DNA of 64,000 nucleotides from Parcubacteria group bacterium (GCA_002687175.1 NYZP01000034.1:1-64000), one strand, 5' to 3'. Counted from the first letter of the stretch, positions 30,001 to 37,295 are shown. A program made the numbers and translations. Notes: generated by a model from the letters alone, not told the origin.

Positions 30001-31380
30001 TGTGACGAGGGCTCGGCTAATAACACCATCGGCCGATGTGATGCTGACTGTCAATGGACATTTTGCGGTGACGGTATTGCCCAGTGGCCCAATGGCTCAG
30101 GGGTTTTTGAGGTTTGTGACGGTCTTGGCTGTAATGCCACTTGTAGCGATATTCTAACCGGCCCAGCTAATAATGTTTGTGAGTTAAGTGGTGGTTGGAT
30201 ATCGGCTCCTTTGCCAGCCAACGTTACCAGTCGAATTTATACTGCCGGCGATTCTTCAGAAAATTTTGACTTTGCCTGCAGTGTCATTGAAAATAACGAA
30301 GTTAGTTCAACAATTGATATTGAGAATAATAGTATTCCCAAAATTGGTGTAGTGTTTGCCGTAGATTTATCTGGAAGCATGGAATATTGTTTAGATGGAT
30401 CTAATCCTTGTCCCCCAGGAGAACAACGGGTAGATTTTTTGAAAGAAGCTTTGCCGCCAGTAATTGAAAATATGTACCTTGAACTTGAAGACGTTGAAAT
30501 TGGTTTAGTTAGATTTAGAAATTTACTAGGCTGGGATTATTTTTCAGATTGGAAGTGTGATGGTAAGTCACTTTGTGCGGTGGACGACACCCTAATGGAT
30601 GGTGCCACAGCTTATAGTGGATCGGTGCTAGATTATTTTAACGCCTCAATTGCTTCATTTCCGCCAAACGGTGGGACACCAATGACATCAGGTCTTAATA
30701 TTTCTCGGGATGTTTTGCAAGACTATATTGCCAGTTTTGATTTAGATAAAAAAATAATAATTTTAATGAGTGATGGATCACCTAATAGAGTACCAAACGC
30801 TAAAAATGCGGCCAATACTGCTAAAGCTTTGGGAATAGAAATTTATTCCGCCAGTTTCGGTGGTGTTGCCTCAACTATGAATTTATTATCTTCAAATTGT
30901 TCTGATTCTACTGATCAGGGTTCTTGCGATCCAAGCTCTTGTGGATCAGATTTTTGCCATCAGTCATCTGACAATATATCGTCATTGTATAATGCAATTA
31001 TATTTGAAATTGAAAATTCATTATTTGATGCATTTAATATTTTTATTGATTTAAGCCAAACCAGTAAATCATTGAGCTATAATTTGCAAACCGGTACTGC
31101 CACCTACCAAGATGAGATTATAAATTTTGGATCCGATCTTTGTTCAAGTCCAACACATATTTTTCAACTTACAGACGTTGATGATAATTCAAATATAACG
31201 TTTAGCAATACTATGCTCAGGTATTGTCCAGTGGCTGACGCTGATGGCGATGGCTTTATTAATGAGTTTTGGAATGGTAATGACTGTGATGATAACGACG
31301 CCACGATTAATCCGGGCGCAAGTGAAGAATGTGGCGACAGTATTGATCAAAATTGTGATGGCGTTGATTTATCATGTTAA
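18085..31380 (+). CDS. Giant multidomain pilin-domain surface protein (4431 aa)
   Basis: The N-terminus (1-128) repeats the pilin-like three-helix module of the previous gene (GTATGLGTQDIR, YGGYVWMTAGGNAE). Then come an IPT/TIG-like domain (~410-490, EWVSPSDGAEGNIVTVHGRHF); Cys-rich knots (~650-900); Ig-like SbsA/Big_5-type domains (near 915, 1150, 1725, 2270); repeated myxococcal-type disulfide modules beginning CGNGVIEQGEDCDDGN (~1390-2170); a LamG/concanavalin-like domain (~2878-3130); TSP3 and EF-hand-like Ca sites (DADGDGICDDIDN; ~3520-3815); a von Willebrand A domain with MIDAS residues DLSGS, GGTPMT and MSDGS (~4085-4275); and a MopE-like metal-binding C-terminus (NDCDDNDATINPGASEECG). 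It is probably extracellular, Ca-stabilised, disulfide-rich and adhesive. The stop lies 10 bases before the next gene. Confidence 0.9.
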   Translation: MFRKFQTKTKLKIFLPIILGFLVGGFLAASSVLALDTGIDYGTATGLGTQDIRLTIMSIVRVILGFLGVLALAIIIYGGYVWMTAGGNAERVDTAKKILVNAVIGLVIIFSSFAIASFIISSLSDANGVGDSCTADNVGAINGCFMCTEVSLSEYAWRFNETIPGCEIVPKTFECTVVSITPEGAGPLDSVVRVGFNDGDITNIDDIVVTGPNGPVDGSRTVNGRFVDFVPDDFCDPPWETRNCFLANTTYDIVVNDGAITCGGNDLVCGGLTGGDCDGSFTTGNFVDTEEPTVEIIGTQVCQGTINPLRALVNDDYGIAWVNFSDPILLDQTDPLVSVPPETFAVVNWDTSTYAINEEVTVTAQAVDYDSNIIDDTEDFIIRAGHCCNAVQDADETGLNCGGADCEACEPVIEWVSPSDGAEGNIVTVHGRHFNSEPGVITFLGDPTDGGIDDRDGIDPATANAECVGYWTNEEVLILVPDATDGPIELTRNDQLSDRTDQAPGSLLADFDVNSTVRPGLCAVYPFTCEGGDNDGLRCNTDAECIGGGTCSGLPAGDTNDDERFEGVNFNPTSNQNEVYFASVVAGGTPQVAGVKTITGITVPAMNNNIIGVRTLDLVSEQFSNPLNFSVGLTDEAPEVTACSSELEACVPDSTICNSGQFCNLSCVCEDLVVISEPGPTACDNPDLPPSLTNPECHPDNDFCDNPNEACNPTTCFCETATVGNQSTFSFAFQTSIAPGGCSLDPGLCVPDSGLCSENEICSPTSCDCEPAPPISCDNDSETPTCEPNGSFCPDEYECNPTSCFCEPEDEEPPAPSGVVCHNPDLPPSFTNPECSPDNTECAAEESCNPTTCFCETATVGNQSTFSWSFSTKTFGPEVVETCNRDFSCAVGAISSPTPIDTEATTNDNDFLLQGIRPDDGEVPIDSVVAAMFTTRMFIPSLQVEGAIKIFSCSGPAASTCTTPVAGDFDVNDESRYLNEIVTNFKFTPADLLIPETYYLVDLDAPNILGINGQKLVSNEPGVANGHYKWMFKTRPGVELSQIGCVFVQPPFQTSPIIGDTKDWRAEPVPQDNACVIMRADSCTWDWESSDVNKATVEGTNDEATTTAVDETVFDQPPYIFINAQCTDGIGQSEDGDGLLTVDLTHPYVTNWFPECGAVCINASIGATFSIPMDSDTVVNNMELHVCYDEPNCDASFDNDVPNFKDPELQEGEQWEANTYIADLNAFTLPGGQVYYLLPNTNYRVVIGEGAESELEGKPLVGLNYYDPTNPNAGLDPNSFSWTFKTQDNPALCLPSRIDVSPEEKETLVGPTILYSAWPFYSSDVCEDQVLNSNSFGDWGWDTNAKSISDPTFDFDPLQCTGAGVGDFLSNSPSGYFCADDPNGVLRAACGNGVIEQGEDCDDGNLLNTDGCSEFCLNLGTDTSVGAVCGNGVIEQGEDCDDGNQITDIAGGDYCSGTDSANWPSWITGSCLWTGNTNYGLEVCCNGIVETSEECDPPGLGCGPTCLLTGSVLGTSLCGDGQIGLGEQCDTGELGSGGIPLDGDAGNCSANCLVEDRGSASFCRSDDNNVFDFAAGSCSVPPPISCEALPGNFTCTSLDAVPAIGNPLTCTSVCGNGKIEIGEECDAGDIVPGYCSDGSGDCSVVGGSCGDGGTCISDGCTEQCLHSGSVDLVTVGAYQVVEALGDGTTHIQTWVENFTPADNPAGPIGEGFLLVNVLGDGEFGIVDKWPNCNSACINAAIGAMFNMTPNLDTLDPPSGPKNILLFECGADGSCDLSTAEEVGPLTITTFDNVNDDDSFNIGLPANYNVVDHDQDVTTDPISILIPNTYYRVVAKNNITSSFANGSLPLANVNFDFDGDTVLDAHSWVFKTQEDPELCSLGRVEIHPSPEILPSNVFQSYFSESYSDPDECDASGQRLNPYFYNWDWTADEFEPADDAATMIEPLADGCGNWVVEFGEDCDVGPITPTDVSCVACLNTGSVLSGVTCGNGVIEQGEECDAGDYCDGTTCLWIGNINYTLEVCGNGILEAGEECDDGFEPDDDDTDGCSNTCRYPGAVPGVGSICGDGQITASEECDEGELSGGSTPQSGDGDNCSGEGDIDGARACSGALDETSCLDSDLRDWCFWTGGSCQTRQCLREDLAFGNDNWNAPVCGNGILEIGEECDWGGVCDDNRDESCTVYDLSNCDNPETATCTTDDFDTIQDYYGCSVECLNFQSTKEDGRIDPYQIVLTLPVFTFLDQVNEEIRAWHILQTDIVGVGELAVISGGNVDFAVIGHQPPDDAANQCRNVAVWAVFSKPLNTDSITDNIKLCEDDGSNCDDTNIITDYEYREIIGQCVDNECQFPSADSVNANFGICASANDCVGSQVTVTGIERGFLNENTNYQVVVEPSLENSLSETLADAVTCGGDTLCTWQFSTDDTFCECDYVGVTIDYTSGGANTINDLFTCAENDCGIATATPLDDDAADSLPASELNLLGNQHLYRATCYDTQNAQQEIIPLSNYGLNYSWYEIDPDNLPDGIIYLSNDNDPPTALCNFQTLLDPVNANCYVTPGEEVYGGGVTQTPAGKNGEAEVIVQAFHNTCSVSGIFCVDDTDCSGGQTCDQSAAADQKVNVTNFICDNPWPSLNFYVDSSSNCDSGGDCFNTNFRLMYCRDFGVIGPDEDLPALNQDAIVRGFTPPSESIKDFIFISASSVVTEVNEVRAFQFPQGAPWNTIFVPEQTDNYTVFVDTFNFDGDLSIRVGQEAPLGYDGHQLQVWLNRSQIGTITNLPTGPDNVQRGSISLGRLEAGISYEIELRWLNDWCQCTGDCGGTETFACDADINLVRFGITPSSQSSDGIGIQVMSNPLHLSPETWYQSGLCGGVPEFENICFSNADCSGIDDSSLIGHWQFDESFGDTAFDTTANNNDGDITNAIWSPLGKFGSALRFDNPISPPGDKYYVEVPGDQVKVEGAFTIMAWVKNTNPDPGNLPESHGLGLVASTYKWGDDIDANYKGWNFGDSWGCGGVLPCNPAPLDHFDFELWDDEGGRVLARYINFLADYQEQWVHVAGVYDPVGGNVILYINGVAEVTTLIESPFGEVAYDPAIPFDPTIPFRIGHRSDNETQGAWQGNIDEVRLYDRALSAEVVAAFANSGGAECVFNIPNQGSIQLSTADGYEAVRDGRTVYVGATNKTETDLFSNIYLISFNQGASPSTQEIFNRILDPNQQLGVWYFNNNFENQRICNNVGYYQNTDTVCGPDIIPDGAVAGTDIGSSERDYCIDLVSEQACSDAAQEYGCYWSNEVNGCLAHSCAPIYCNNDFECPNLSCNADKEQLVRDAKRFGDLRDLQLELEDYKDAQGGFPTLGGGTYIQDTTFSVWPSWQNTLASELGIGIDIDPLNKFKGCGFHYCDQNFDGVITPGSETRLCEIGDITACSSQPANCLPLDPDQQQTCWEEAAGQFSCPADMFVYAYHSINGGDAYELYTNLEFEDGEDWRTAIDPLYRLPLTGQAPNEPECRLLDLEIFKATVSGSTKAASCELAGGDADGDGICDDIDNCKPTVDCANPLDCFNPDQRDSGGLPGLGDACDVTCAGDADNDGVCDQEDICRTVRNPAGVCGPGPLDDLGQCDFDEDGIGDACDPCSDTDGDGWGDVNTPGTDLQICPVDNCTEAAGFLSADHFGYCNDNITACSLTGTDICGGLGLGECTDFGNTYNPLQEDFDNDQVGYICDACLDFDGDSFGDYSFYTGNTSPWSVFDLTPDQYEHFQACESTDPSYQMLENQLWLLDFDGDDNLDNDDISGPEGYLTWFNADPRPSCPVGDCDVDYDGDIDEADKTKFQIIIATNFGAVDINNNPDLDICTAGPNGYDCFDEFGIEVSCFNPAVPIWQDLFGNDYENSQEDIDLDLKGNICDGASCGDAIRQGPVEGCDCGDPLHGISNDPNNPDICTGLNGAECEVGYGSGQSCRYCDFSCTYTTLVGAFCGDGTVDTGEGEVCDEGSANNTIGRCDADCQWTFCGDGIAQWPNGSGVFEVCDGLGCNATCSDILTGPANNVCELSGGWISAPLPANVTSRIYTAGDSSENFDFACSVIENNEVSSTIDIENNSIPKIGVVFAVDLSGSMEYCLDGSNPCPPGEQRVDFLKEALPPVIENMYLELEDVEIGLVRFRNLLGWDYFSDWKCDGKSLCAVDDTLMDGATAYSGSVLDYFNASIASFPPNGGTPMTSGLNISRDVLQDYIASFDLDKKIIILMSDGSPNRVPNAKNAANTAKALGIEIYSASFGGVASTMNLLSSNCSDSTDQGSCDPSSCGSDFCHQSSDNISSLYNAIIFEIENSLFDAFNIFIDLSQTSKSLSYNLQTGTATYQDEIINFGSDLCSSPTHIFQLTDVDDNSNITFSNTMLRYCPVADADGDGFINEFWNGNDCDDNDATINPGASEECGDSIDQNCDGVDLSC

Positions 31381-31390
31381 ATTATTTTTC

Positions 31391-34300
31391 ATGAAATTTA
31401 GAAACAAAATTATTTTTCTACTAATTCCCTTGTTGCTGTTTTTAGGGTTACTTGGTTTTGGCTTAACAGTTTTTGCCTTAGACTCTTGTCTGCCGACACA
31501 AGAGGGAACTACTCGTGATTGTGCTTTGCAAGAAGGTGTTTGTCAGGGTTCAGTTGAGTGGTGCTTGGGCGGTTTTTGGCAAGGCTGTGGCGCGCCAAAT
31601 TATGGTGTTAACTATGAACTGTTTGAACTGAGTTGTGATGATACCTTGGATAACGACTGTGATGGGTTAACAGACACCGAAAGTGGTATTGAAGATTCTG
31701 ACTGTTGGTGTACTGTTGATTTTACACTGGCGGAAACCGAGTGTAATGATGGTATTGATAATGATGGTGATACATTTTGTGATTTTGCAGGTTGTTGTGA
31801 TGATGGCTCTGGTGAGCCACAGGCAAGTTGTAGTGGTACTTGGCTAGAACCGGATCTTGGTTGTAACTCTGGCCAAGACAACAGCGAACTTAGTGCTAAT
31901 ACTATCTGTGGTAATCTTGTCTGTGAATTTGGGGAATCGTGCGCCGCTGACTGTTCAACCGAAGCTTTTTGTAATGACGGGGTAGATAACGAAGAAAATG
32001 GCGAGGCTGATTGTGGCGACTCGGCATGCCTGGGTCAAGCTGACGGCACGGGCAGAATTTGTTGTTCTGGTGATGCCCAATGTGGCGGCTGTCAATACTG
32101 TCAACAAGGTCTACTAACAGAAGAGGCTGAATATGGTAATGGATCTACAAATTTTATTAATCGTTGTGAGGTTCAAATAAATGGACCAAGTGGACGTTTA
32201 TGTAATAATGACTGTTCTTTTTGTGATAATGGTTTTTGCACCAACAGAGATGAAGGCGATACTACGGAATGTACCAGTGGATTTGTCTGCGATGAGCCTC
32301 CATCAGTAACTGATCCACCAACGGCGTCTTGCATATTAGCGATAACACCATTTATTGCAACAACTTTTACTTCTCTTGGTATTGAGGCGGTAAATGGTGG
32401 AGCCCCTCCCAACCCAAACACTCTTATTATTTCAAATAGCGGAACCGGAATTTTAGACTGGACTGCAACCGTAGATGTTCCCTGGCTTTCTTTAAATATT
32501 GCCAACGGTGGCAATGGACCAACAGAAGTTATTGTCTCTTACGATATTAATGGCATGTCGGTTGGGTCTAATGTTGGCACAATTACTATTACCGACGATA
32601 CCGCTACAAACGTTCCATTTTATATAACCATTACTTTAACCATTCAAGCACCAACTATAGAGTTATCACCAACATTTTTTGAGGTTGAGGCAATGGAAGG
32701 TGATACACCAGCCAGCCAAACCTTGACCATTCAAAATAGTGGTGACGCTGTTTTAAATTGGCTGGCCGAAAATTTACCGGGCTGGCTTACCATTTTGCCA
32801 TCTGGAGGAACTGTTACTGATGGTAGTTCAGAAAATGTTACTTTATCTTTTTCAGATTCTTTAATTCCTGATATTTATACTGATACGTTTGATATTTCAG
32901 ATCCCAATGCCAGTAATGATCCTCAAACTGCAGATGTTGTATTAACCATTAATTCAGCACCATTACCAGTAATTTCTCTGTCTCAGACAACTTTTAGTAA
33001 TTCAGCAGTTGAGGGTAGTAGTAATCCTGCTGATGAAATTTTAACTATCACTAATAGTGGTGACAGTGGCTCAATCCTTACTTGGAGTTTTAGTGATAGT
33101 CCACCAGCTTGGTTAAGTTTTATTGGAGCTACCAGTGGCACATTAGCCCAAGGTGAGTCGGACAATGTTACCTTAAGATATGATATTTCAACTTTAAATC
33201 CAAGTATTAATAATTTTACTTTTGACGTAGAAGATCCAACGGCGCCAATCAGTCCTCAGACTGTTTCAGTTGATTTAGAAATTACCGCCGTGCCCGTGGC
33301 AACTATTTCACTGACTCCAGGTAGTTTTATAGCTAGTGCTGATGAAGGTTCCTCGCCGGCTAATCAAATTTTAAATATTGAAAATTCTGGTGGCGTTGGT
33401 TCCACGCTTACCTGGTCAGTGAGCAATGATCAGAGCTGGTTAAGTTTGTCACCAGCTAGCGGCACAATTACTGCACCCGGTTCTACCAATGTTACTTTAA
33501 ATTATACAACCGAGGGACTGGTTGATGGACCTCACTCAGACACAATTACCGTTGACGCCCCCGGTGCTACTAACGATCCGCAAACCGCCAGCGTGGATCT
33601 CACAATTATAAATGTTCCAGTCACTTTTCTTTTAACAGTTACTACTGATGGTGGGGGAACCGGCTCAGTTGTAACTGTTCCCTCAGGAGACATTAACTGT
33701 CCAGGAGACTGTAATCAAACTTATAACGAAGGTACTTTAGTTGAGTTAGCCGCTTCACCTGATGGTGGTTCTACTTTTAGGGAGTGGTCTGCTAACTGTG
33801 TAGTTAATGGAAATGGCAACTGTGAAGTTACAATGGATGCTGCTAGAGCAGTAACTGCCACTTTTGATCCTATTACAGAGTGTAATAATGGTAGTGATGA
33901 TGATCTAGATGGCGACATAGATCTGCTAGACGGTGGTTGTGATGGTCCATTAGACAACGATGAAACAAACTGTGGTGATGCCGTTTGTGAGGGTGGGGAA
34001 TCTTGTTTAGCCGCTAGTTGTGCGGTCGATTGTGTTGAAGACATCCCTGGTGGTTGTACTACACTTGCCGGTGATGGGCCTGGTTTTTGTGGCAATGAAT
34101 TTTGTGATCCAGGTGCTGGTGGTACCAGTGATAATGGTTGGATTTGTCAACTTCGTGATTTTGATTGTGCTGGAACTTGTGGCCAGTGCACCGGTAGTGG
34201 TAGTTGTGAAATTAATCATAATTCTTGTACCGGCCAATGTTCTCAATGTGTATTTAATTCTGGTCCGGTATCTTATGATTGTGAGGGTGTATTTGACGAG

Positions 34301-35275
34301 CAAGATACCTATGGTGACCCGGGCAATAACGTTTTATGTAGTGCTGATGAAATTTATGTTGGTGGTGATTGTGCTGGTGTACCATGCACCTGTAATAGTA
34401 TTGGTGTTTGTGTGTCCACTGCTGATACTGATTTAGATGGTCTGGGTGATCCTTTTGATGTTTGTCCGTACGACCCAGACAACGATTTTGACGGTGATGG
34501 TATTTGTGCGGTTGGTTGTAATACTGGTTCATCACAGTTTGGCTCCAAGACTAATGGGTTTATTTGTGATGCTGGCCCAGGCACCGTTGTTTATGACCAA
34601 TGTCAGGGTGTTGGTAGTTGCGACAATTCTAACAGTTGTTGGGCGGCTTTTGGGGCCTCTGATTACCTTAATGTTTATTTAAATGGCACACTGGTGGTTG
34701 GAAATTTATATTTACCTGAGGTTGGTGGTTATAAAACTGCCGGTGAAATTATTGGTAATGGCGGAAATCCTTATCCTGCCCTACCAGTGAAAGTGTACTT
34801 TAAGCCAGCTGATTATAATGTAACCAGTGGTGGTTCTGATGATGTTGTCACTTTTGAAGGTTTAACTAATACTTGGTGGGACAGAAATATTAGCGGTGTT
34901 TTTATGAGTGTTGATGAAAGTGGTTTGTGCGATCATATCGATTTACCACAGAAGGCAACAGATTTAACCACAACGCCAACTTTGCCAGTAACTTGCTATA
35001 CTCAAGATGATGCCAGCGATGGTGGTTTCTTAGGACCACCACCAAGTGATTGGCAGGAGGCCTCTTTTGATGATACTGACATCGCACTTTGGCAAATTCC
35101 ACAACCTGGTAATAACGCTTCAGTACCACTGTTATCAATCTCCTCCTCACTCTGGGATGAAACTTATTCAATCTGGGGTCGGGAGTATAGTGACTTTCCA
35201 GCTACTTGTGGAGATTCGCCAAAATATTGTGAATTTAGCTTCAGTCATACTTATTGTCGATCGGAAGTATTTTAA
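31391..35275 (+). CDS. Secreted Cys-rich protein with BACON-like repeats (1294 aa)
   Basis: An open frame extends back to 31244 inside the giant gene, but ATG 31391 is the plausible start: it gives MKFRNKIIFLLIPLLLFLG, a clear signal peptide. Residues ~20-310 are Cys-rich with MopE-like motifs (ECNDGIDNDGD). Residues ~313-740 hold four BACON-type beta-sandwich repeats (pattern NSG..LxW...PWLSL). Residues ~746-826 resemble an InlB B-repeat/bacterial repeat domain (GTLVELAASPDGGSTFREW). Then come Ca-binding Asp repeats and an unrecognised ~200-residue C-terminal domain. BACON domains in other bacteria bind carbohydrate or mucin; that role here is inference. There is no C-terminal anchor. Confidence 0.85.
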   Translation: MKFRNKIIFLLIPLLLFLGLLGFGLTVFALDSCLPTQEGTTRDCALQEGVCQGSVEWCLGGFWQGCGAPNYGVNYELFELSCDDTLDNDCDGLTDTESGIEDSDCWCTVDFTLAETECNDGIDNDGDTFCDFAGCCDDGSGEPQASCSGTWLEPDLGCNSGQDNSELSANTICGNLVCEFGESCAADCSTEAFCNDGVDNEENGEADCGDSACLGQADGTGRICCSGDAQCGGCQYCQQGLLTEEAEYGNGSTNFINRCEVQINGPSGRLCNNDCSFCDNGFCTNRDEGDTTECTSGFVCDEPPSVTDPPTASCILAITPFIATTFTSLGIEAVNGGAPPNPNTLIISNSGTGILDWTATVDVPWLSLNIANGGNGPTEVIVSYDINGMSVGSNVGTITITDDTATNVPFYITITLTIQAPTIELSPTFFEVEAMEGDTPASQTLTIQNSGDAVLNWLAENLPGWLTILPSGGTVTDGSSENVTLSFSDSLIPDIYTDTFDISDPNASNDPQTADVVLTINSAPLPVISLSQTTFSNSAVEGSSNPADEILTITNSGDSGSILTWSFSDSPPAWLSFIGATSGTLAQGESDNVTLRYDISTLNPSINNFTFDVEDPTAPISPQTVSVDLEITAVPVATISLTPGSFIASADEGSSPANQILNIENSGGVGSTLTWSVSNDQSWLSLSPASGTITAPGSTNVTLNYTTEGLVDGPHSDTITVDAPGATNDPQTASVDLTIINVPVTFLLTVTTDGGGTGSVVTVPSGDINCPGDCNQTYNEGTLVELAASPDGGSTFREWSANCVVNGNGNCEVTMDAARAVTATFDPITECNNGSDDDLDGDIDLLDGGCDGPLDNDETNCGDAVCEGGESCLAASCAVDCVEDIPGGCTTLAGDGPGFCGNEFCDPGAGGTSDNGWICQLRDFDCAGTCGQCTGSGSCEINHNSCTGQCSQCVFNSGPVSYDCEGVFDEQDTYGDPGNNVLCSADEIYVGGDCAGVPCTCNSIGVCVSTADTDLDGLGDPFDVCPYDPDNDFDGDGICAVGCNTGSSQFGSKTNGFICDAGPGTVVYDQCQGVGSCDNSNSCWAAFGASDYLNVYLNGTLVVGNLYLPEVGGYKTAGEIIGNGGNPYPALPVKVYFKPADYNVTSGGSDDVVTFEGLTNTWWDRNISGVFMSVDESGLCDHIDLPQKATDLTTTPTLPVTCYTQDDASDGGFLGPPPSDWQEASFDDTDIALWQIPQPGNNASVPLLSISSSLWDETYSIWGREYSDFPATCGDSPKYCEFSFSHTYCRSEVF

Positions 35276-35311
35276 TTAATAATAATTTTATTAAAAATTA
35301 ACCATAAATTT

Positions 35312-36145
35312 ATGTTTGACGAAAAACCAATTCAACAAAATTCCGCTATTTCTCAACCTAGTGACAAGCCGGCCAATCCGCCACAAGATTTACCAATTGG
35401 CACACCAATTCCCGCGCCGGGAGCTCCTGACACCAGTGCTGGTCAACCGCCAAGTCAACCATCACCAGATAAACTGCCCGAAATACCGAAAGACCCGATA
35501 CCCAGCCCTGATGCCGAGCCTCAAGATATTTTAGAGGGATTAGACAAGGGTGAAGATAAAGACGACCCAGTCAGAGGTCCGGCCGCTCCAATTGCTCCGC
35601 CGCCACCGATTATCGGTGACAAGTCACCAGTTCCCCCAGCGATGACACCACCAGAAAAGCCAATCACTAAAGAGCCATTTTTTAAGGCGCACAAAAAGGC
35701 TTTCGTCGTTATTATTGTCTTACTGTTAGGCGGTGGTGCCTTAGCCTTTGGTGGTTACTATGGTTATTCTCTATTAGTAAATCCTGAGCCTACTGTTACG
35801 CCACCAGTTAATACCTCACAGACAAATCAAGGAACAACGAACACCAATCAGACAACTAACACCAATCAAGCTGTTAATCAAAATGCCAATGTTAATCAAG
35901 CACCGCCGCAACCAGTTGATACCGACCGTGATGGCCTGACCGACGAAGACGAAGCCAAGTATGGTACCAGTCCAACGGAAGTTGATTCCGATCAAGATGG
36001 GTTAACCGATCGCGACGAAGTTAAGGTGTTTGATACTGATCCGAACAATGCCGACACTGATGGCGATACTTACCTTGATGGTGCCGAAGTTAGAGCTGGC
36101 TATGATCCAAAAGGTGATGGTCGTTTATTAGAGATTGAACCGTAA
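35312..36145 (+). CDS. Membrane protein with Pro-rich N-terminus and TSP3-type Ca repeats
   Basis: This 277-residue protein has a Pro-rich cytoplasmic region (1-125), one membrane helix (~130-155, AFVVIIVLLLGGGALAFGGY), a Thr/Asn/Gln linker (~160-200) and a C-terminal region of thrombospondin type 3-like repeats (DTDRDGLTDEDEAKYGTSP, DSDQDGLTDRDEV, DTDGDTYLDGAEV). Such repeats bind calcium. The gene lies 36 bases after the BACON protein gene and 40 bases before a similarly built protein, so it probably belongs to the same surface unit. Function unknown. Confidence 0.8.
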   Translation: MFDEKPIQQNSAISQPSDKPANPPQDLPIGTPIPAPGAPDTSAGQPPSQPSPDKLPEIPKDPIPSPDAEPQDILEGLDKGEDKDDPVRGPAAPIAPPPPIIGDKSPVPPAMTPPEKPITKEPFFKAHKKAFVVIIVLLLGGGALAFGGYYGYSLLVNPEPTVTPPVNTSQTNQGTTNTNQTTNTNQAVNQNANVNQAPPQPVDTDRDGLTDEDEAKYGTSPTEVDSDQDGLTDRDEVKVFDTDPNNADTDGDTYLDGAEVRAGYDPKGDGRLLEIEP

Positions 36146-36185
36146 AAAAAGTTAAACTGAACGGAAACAGAGATAAATATTCTTT

Positions 36186-37295
36186 ATGTTTAAATTAAAA
36201 CCAAAAAAAACTGCAGAAAATTCGGAATTTCAGGCTTTAGCTGGTCAGACCGAAAATTCTTCAAAAACCAAACGTCACAAAAAAGATCAAGAGCCTAAAC
36301 CGCTTGATCCAAAAGTAAAGGAGCAAATTCATGTTATGCCCCAGCGGTTTTACGTTAAACCAAAAAAGAAACGCACTGGTTTAATTATTATTATTGTGGT
36401 GGGAGTTTTGTTGATTGGTGGTTTAGGCGGACTGGCTGTCTATTTAGCTCTTAATTTAGATAACACAAATCCTGCTCCACCAGTTAATACTAACCAAACC
36501 GAAACAACAAATACTAATCAAACTGAATCGGTTAACCAAAACAGTAGTATTAACCAGAATGCCAATATCAATAACAATGCTAATGTTAACTTAAATACTA
36601 ACGTTAATTCTAATACCAACGCTAACGTAAATGTTAACACCAACGTAAATCAAAATAGTAATACTAACAGTAATCAAAGTGTTAACACCAACACTAATGA
36701 AACACCCGAGCCAGAAATTATCAGTTTAACACCTCTACCCCAAGCACCAGACAGTGACAATGATGGCTTAACTTTAGCCGAAGAAAGTTTGTACGGTACT
36801 AATCCGGAGCTAGGGGATAGTGATGGTGACGGTTTTCTTGATGGTACAGAATTACTTAATGGTTATGATCCAATTAGACCGGGAGTAACTTTAGTTGAAG
36901 GTGGTATTTTTACTGATTATCTGCATCAATCATATTCAATAATATTTCCCAAAAATTGGAGCTTGCAGGAACAGGGAGCGACCAAAGACCAAGTATTGTT
37001 CATATCAACTACCGGAGAGTTCATTGAAGTGTTGGTCATACCAAATGCCAATAATCTATCTTTGACCAATTGGTATCAACAACAGTTTCCGGACATTAGC
37101 GTAAGTCAAACTACAGCAGTTACCATTAATAATTTTTTGGGGTTACGTCATCCTGACCAGCGCAGTTATTATCTAGTGGCTAATCAAGATGATGACAATA
37201 TATTTTTGCTAACTTATAATGTTGGAGAATTTACTAAAACGAATTTTACCACCACCTTTCAGACTATGGTAAAGCAGTTCAAATATTTACCCTAA
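36186..37295 (+). CDS. Membrane protein with Asn-rich linker, TSP3-type repeats and a PsbP-like C-terminal domain
   Basis: This 369-residue protein has a basic cytoplasmic region (1-62), one membrane helix (~65-90), a striking low-complexity linker (~97-175) of NTN, NQN and NVN units, a TSP3-like Ca-binding stretch (~188-235, DSDNDGLTLAEESLYGTNP) and a folded C-terminal domain (~238-369) that reads like PsbP/LpqN-type alpha-beta folds (YSIIFPKNW at its start); this last match is weak. The layout parallels the preceding gene, so the two may be partners or paralogues. The next gene, ybeY, follows after 13 bases. Confidence 0.8.
   Translation: MFKLKPKKTAENSEFQALAGQTENSSKTKRHKKDQEPKPLDPKVKEQIHVMPQRFYVKPKKKRTGLIIIIVVGVLLIGGLGGLAVYLALNLDNTNPAPPVNTNQTETTNTNQTESVNQNSSINQNANINNNANVNLNTNVNSNTNANVNVNTNVNQNSNTNSNQSVNTNTNETPEPEIISLTPLPQAPDSDNDGLTLAEESLYGTNPELGDSDGDGFLDGTELLNGYDPIRPGVTLVEGGIFTDYLHQSYSIIFPKNWSLQEQGATKDQVLFISTTGEFIEVLVIPNANNLSLTNWYQQQFPDISVSQTTAVTINNFLGLRHPDQRSYYLVANQDDDNIFLLTYNVGEFTKTNFTTTFQTMVKQFKYLP

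Noticed and set aside
18321..31000. Many long antisense and overlapping open frames across the giant surface genes
   Set aside because: They mirror the Cys/Asp/Gly codon bias of the real genes, have no initiation signals and resemble no protein; treated as shadows.
31244..31390. Upstream extension of the 1294-aa surface protein into the giant gene
   Set aside because: The extension is an out-of-frame copy of giant-gene codons, rich in Met and hydrophobic residues; ATG 31391 starts a clean signal peptide.
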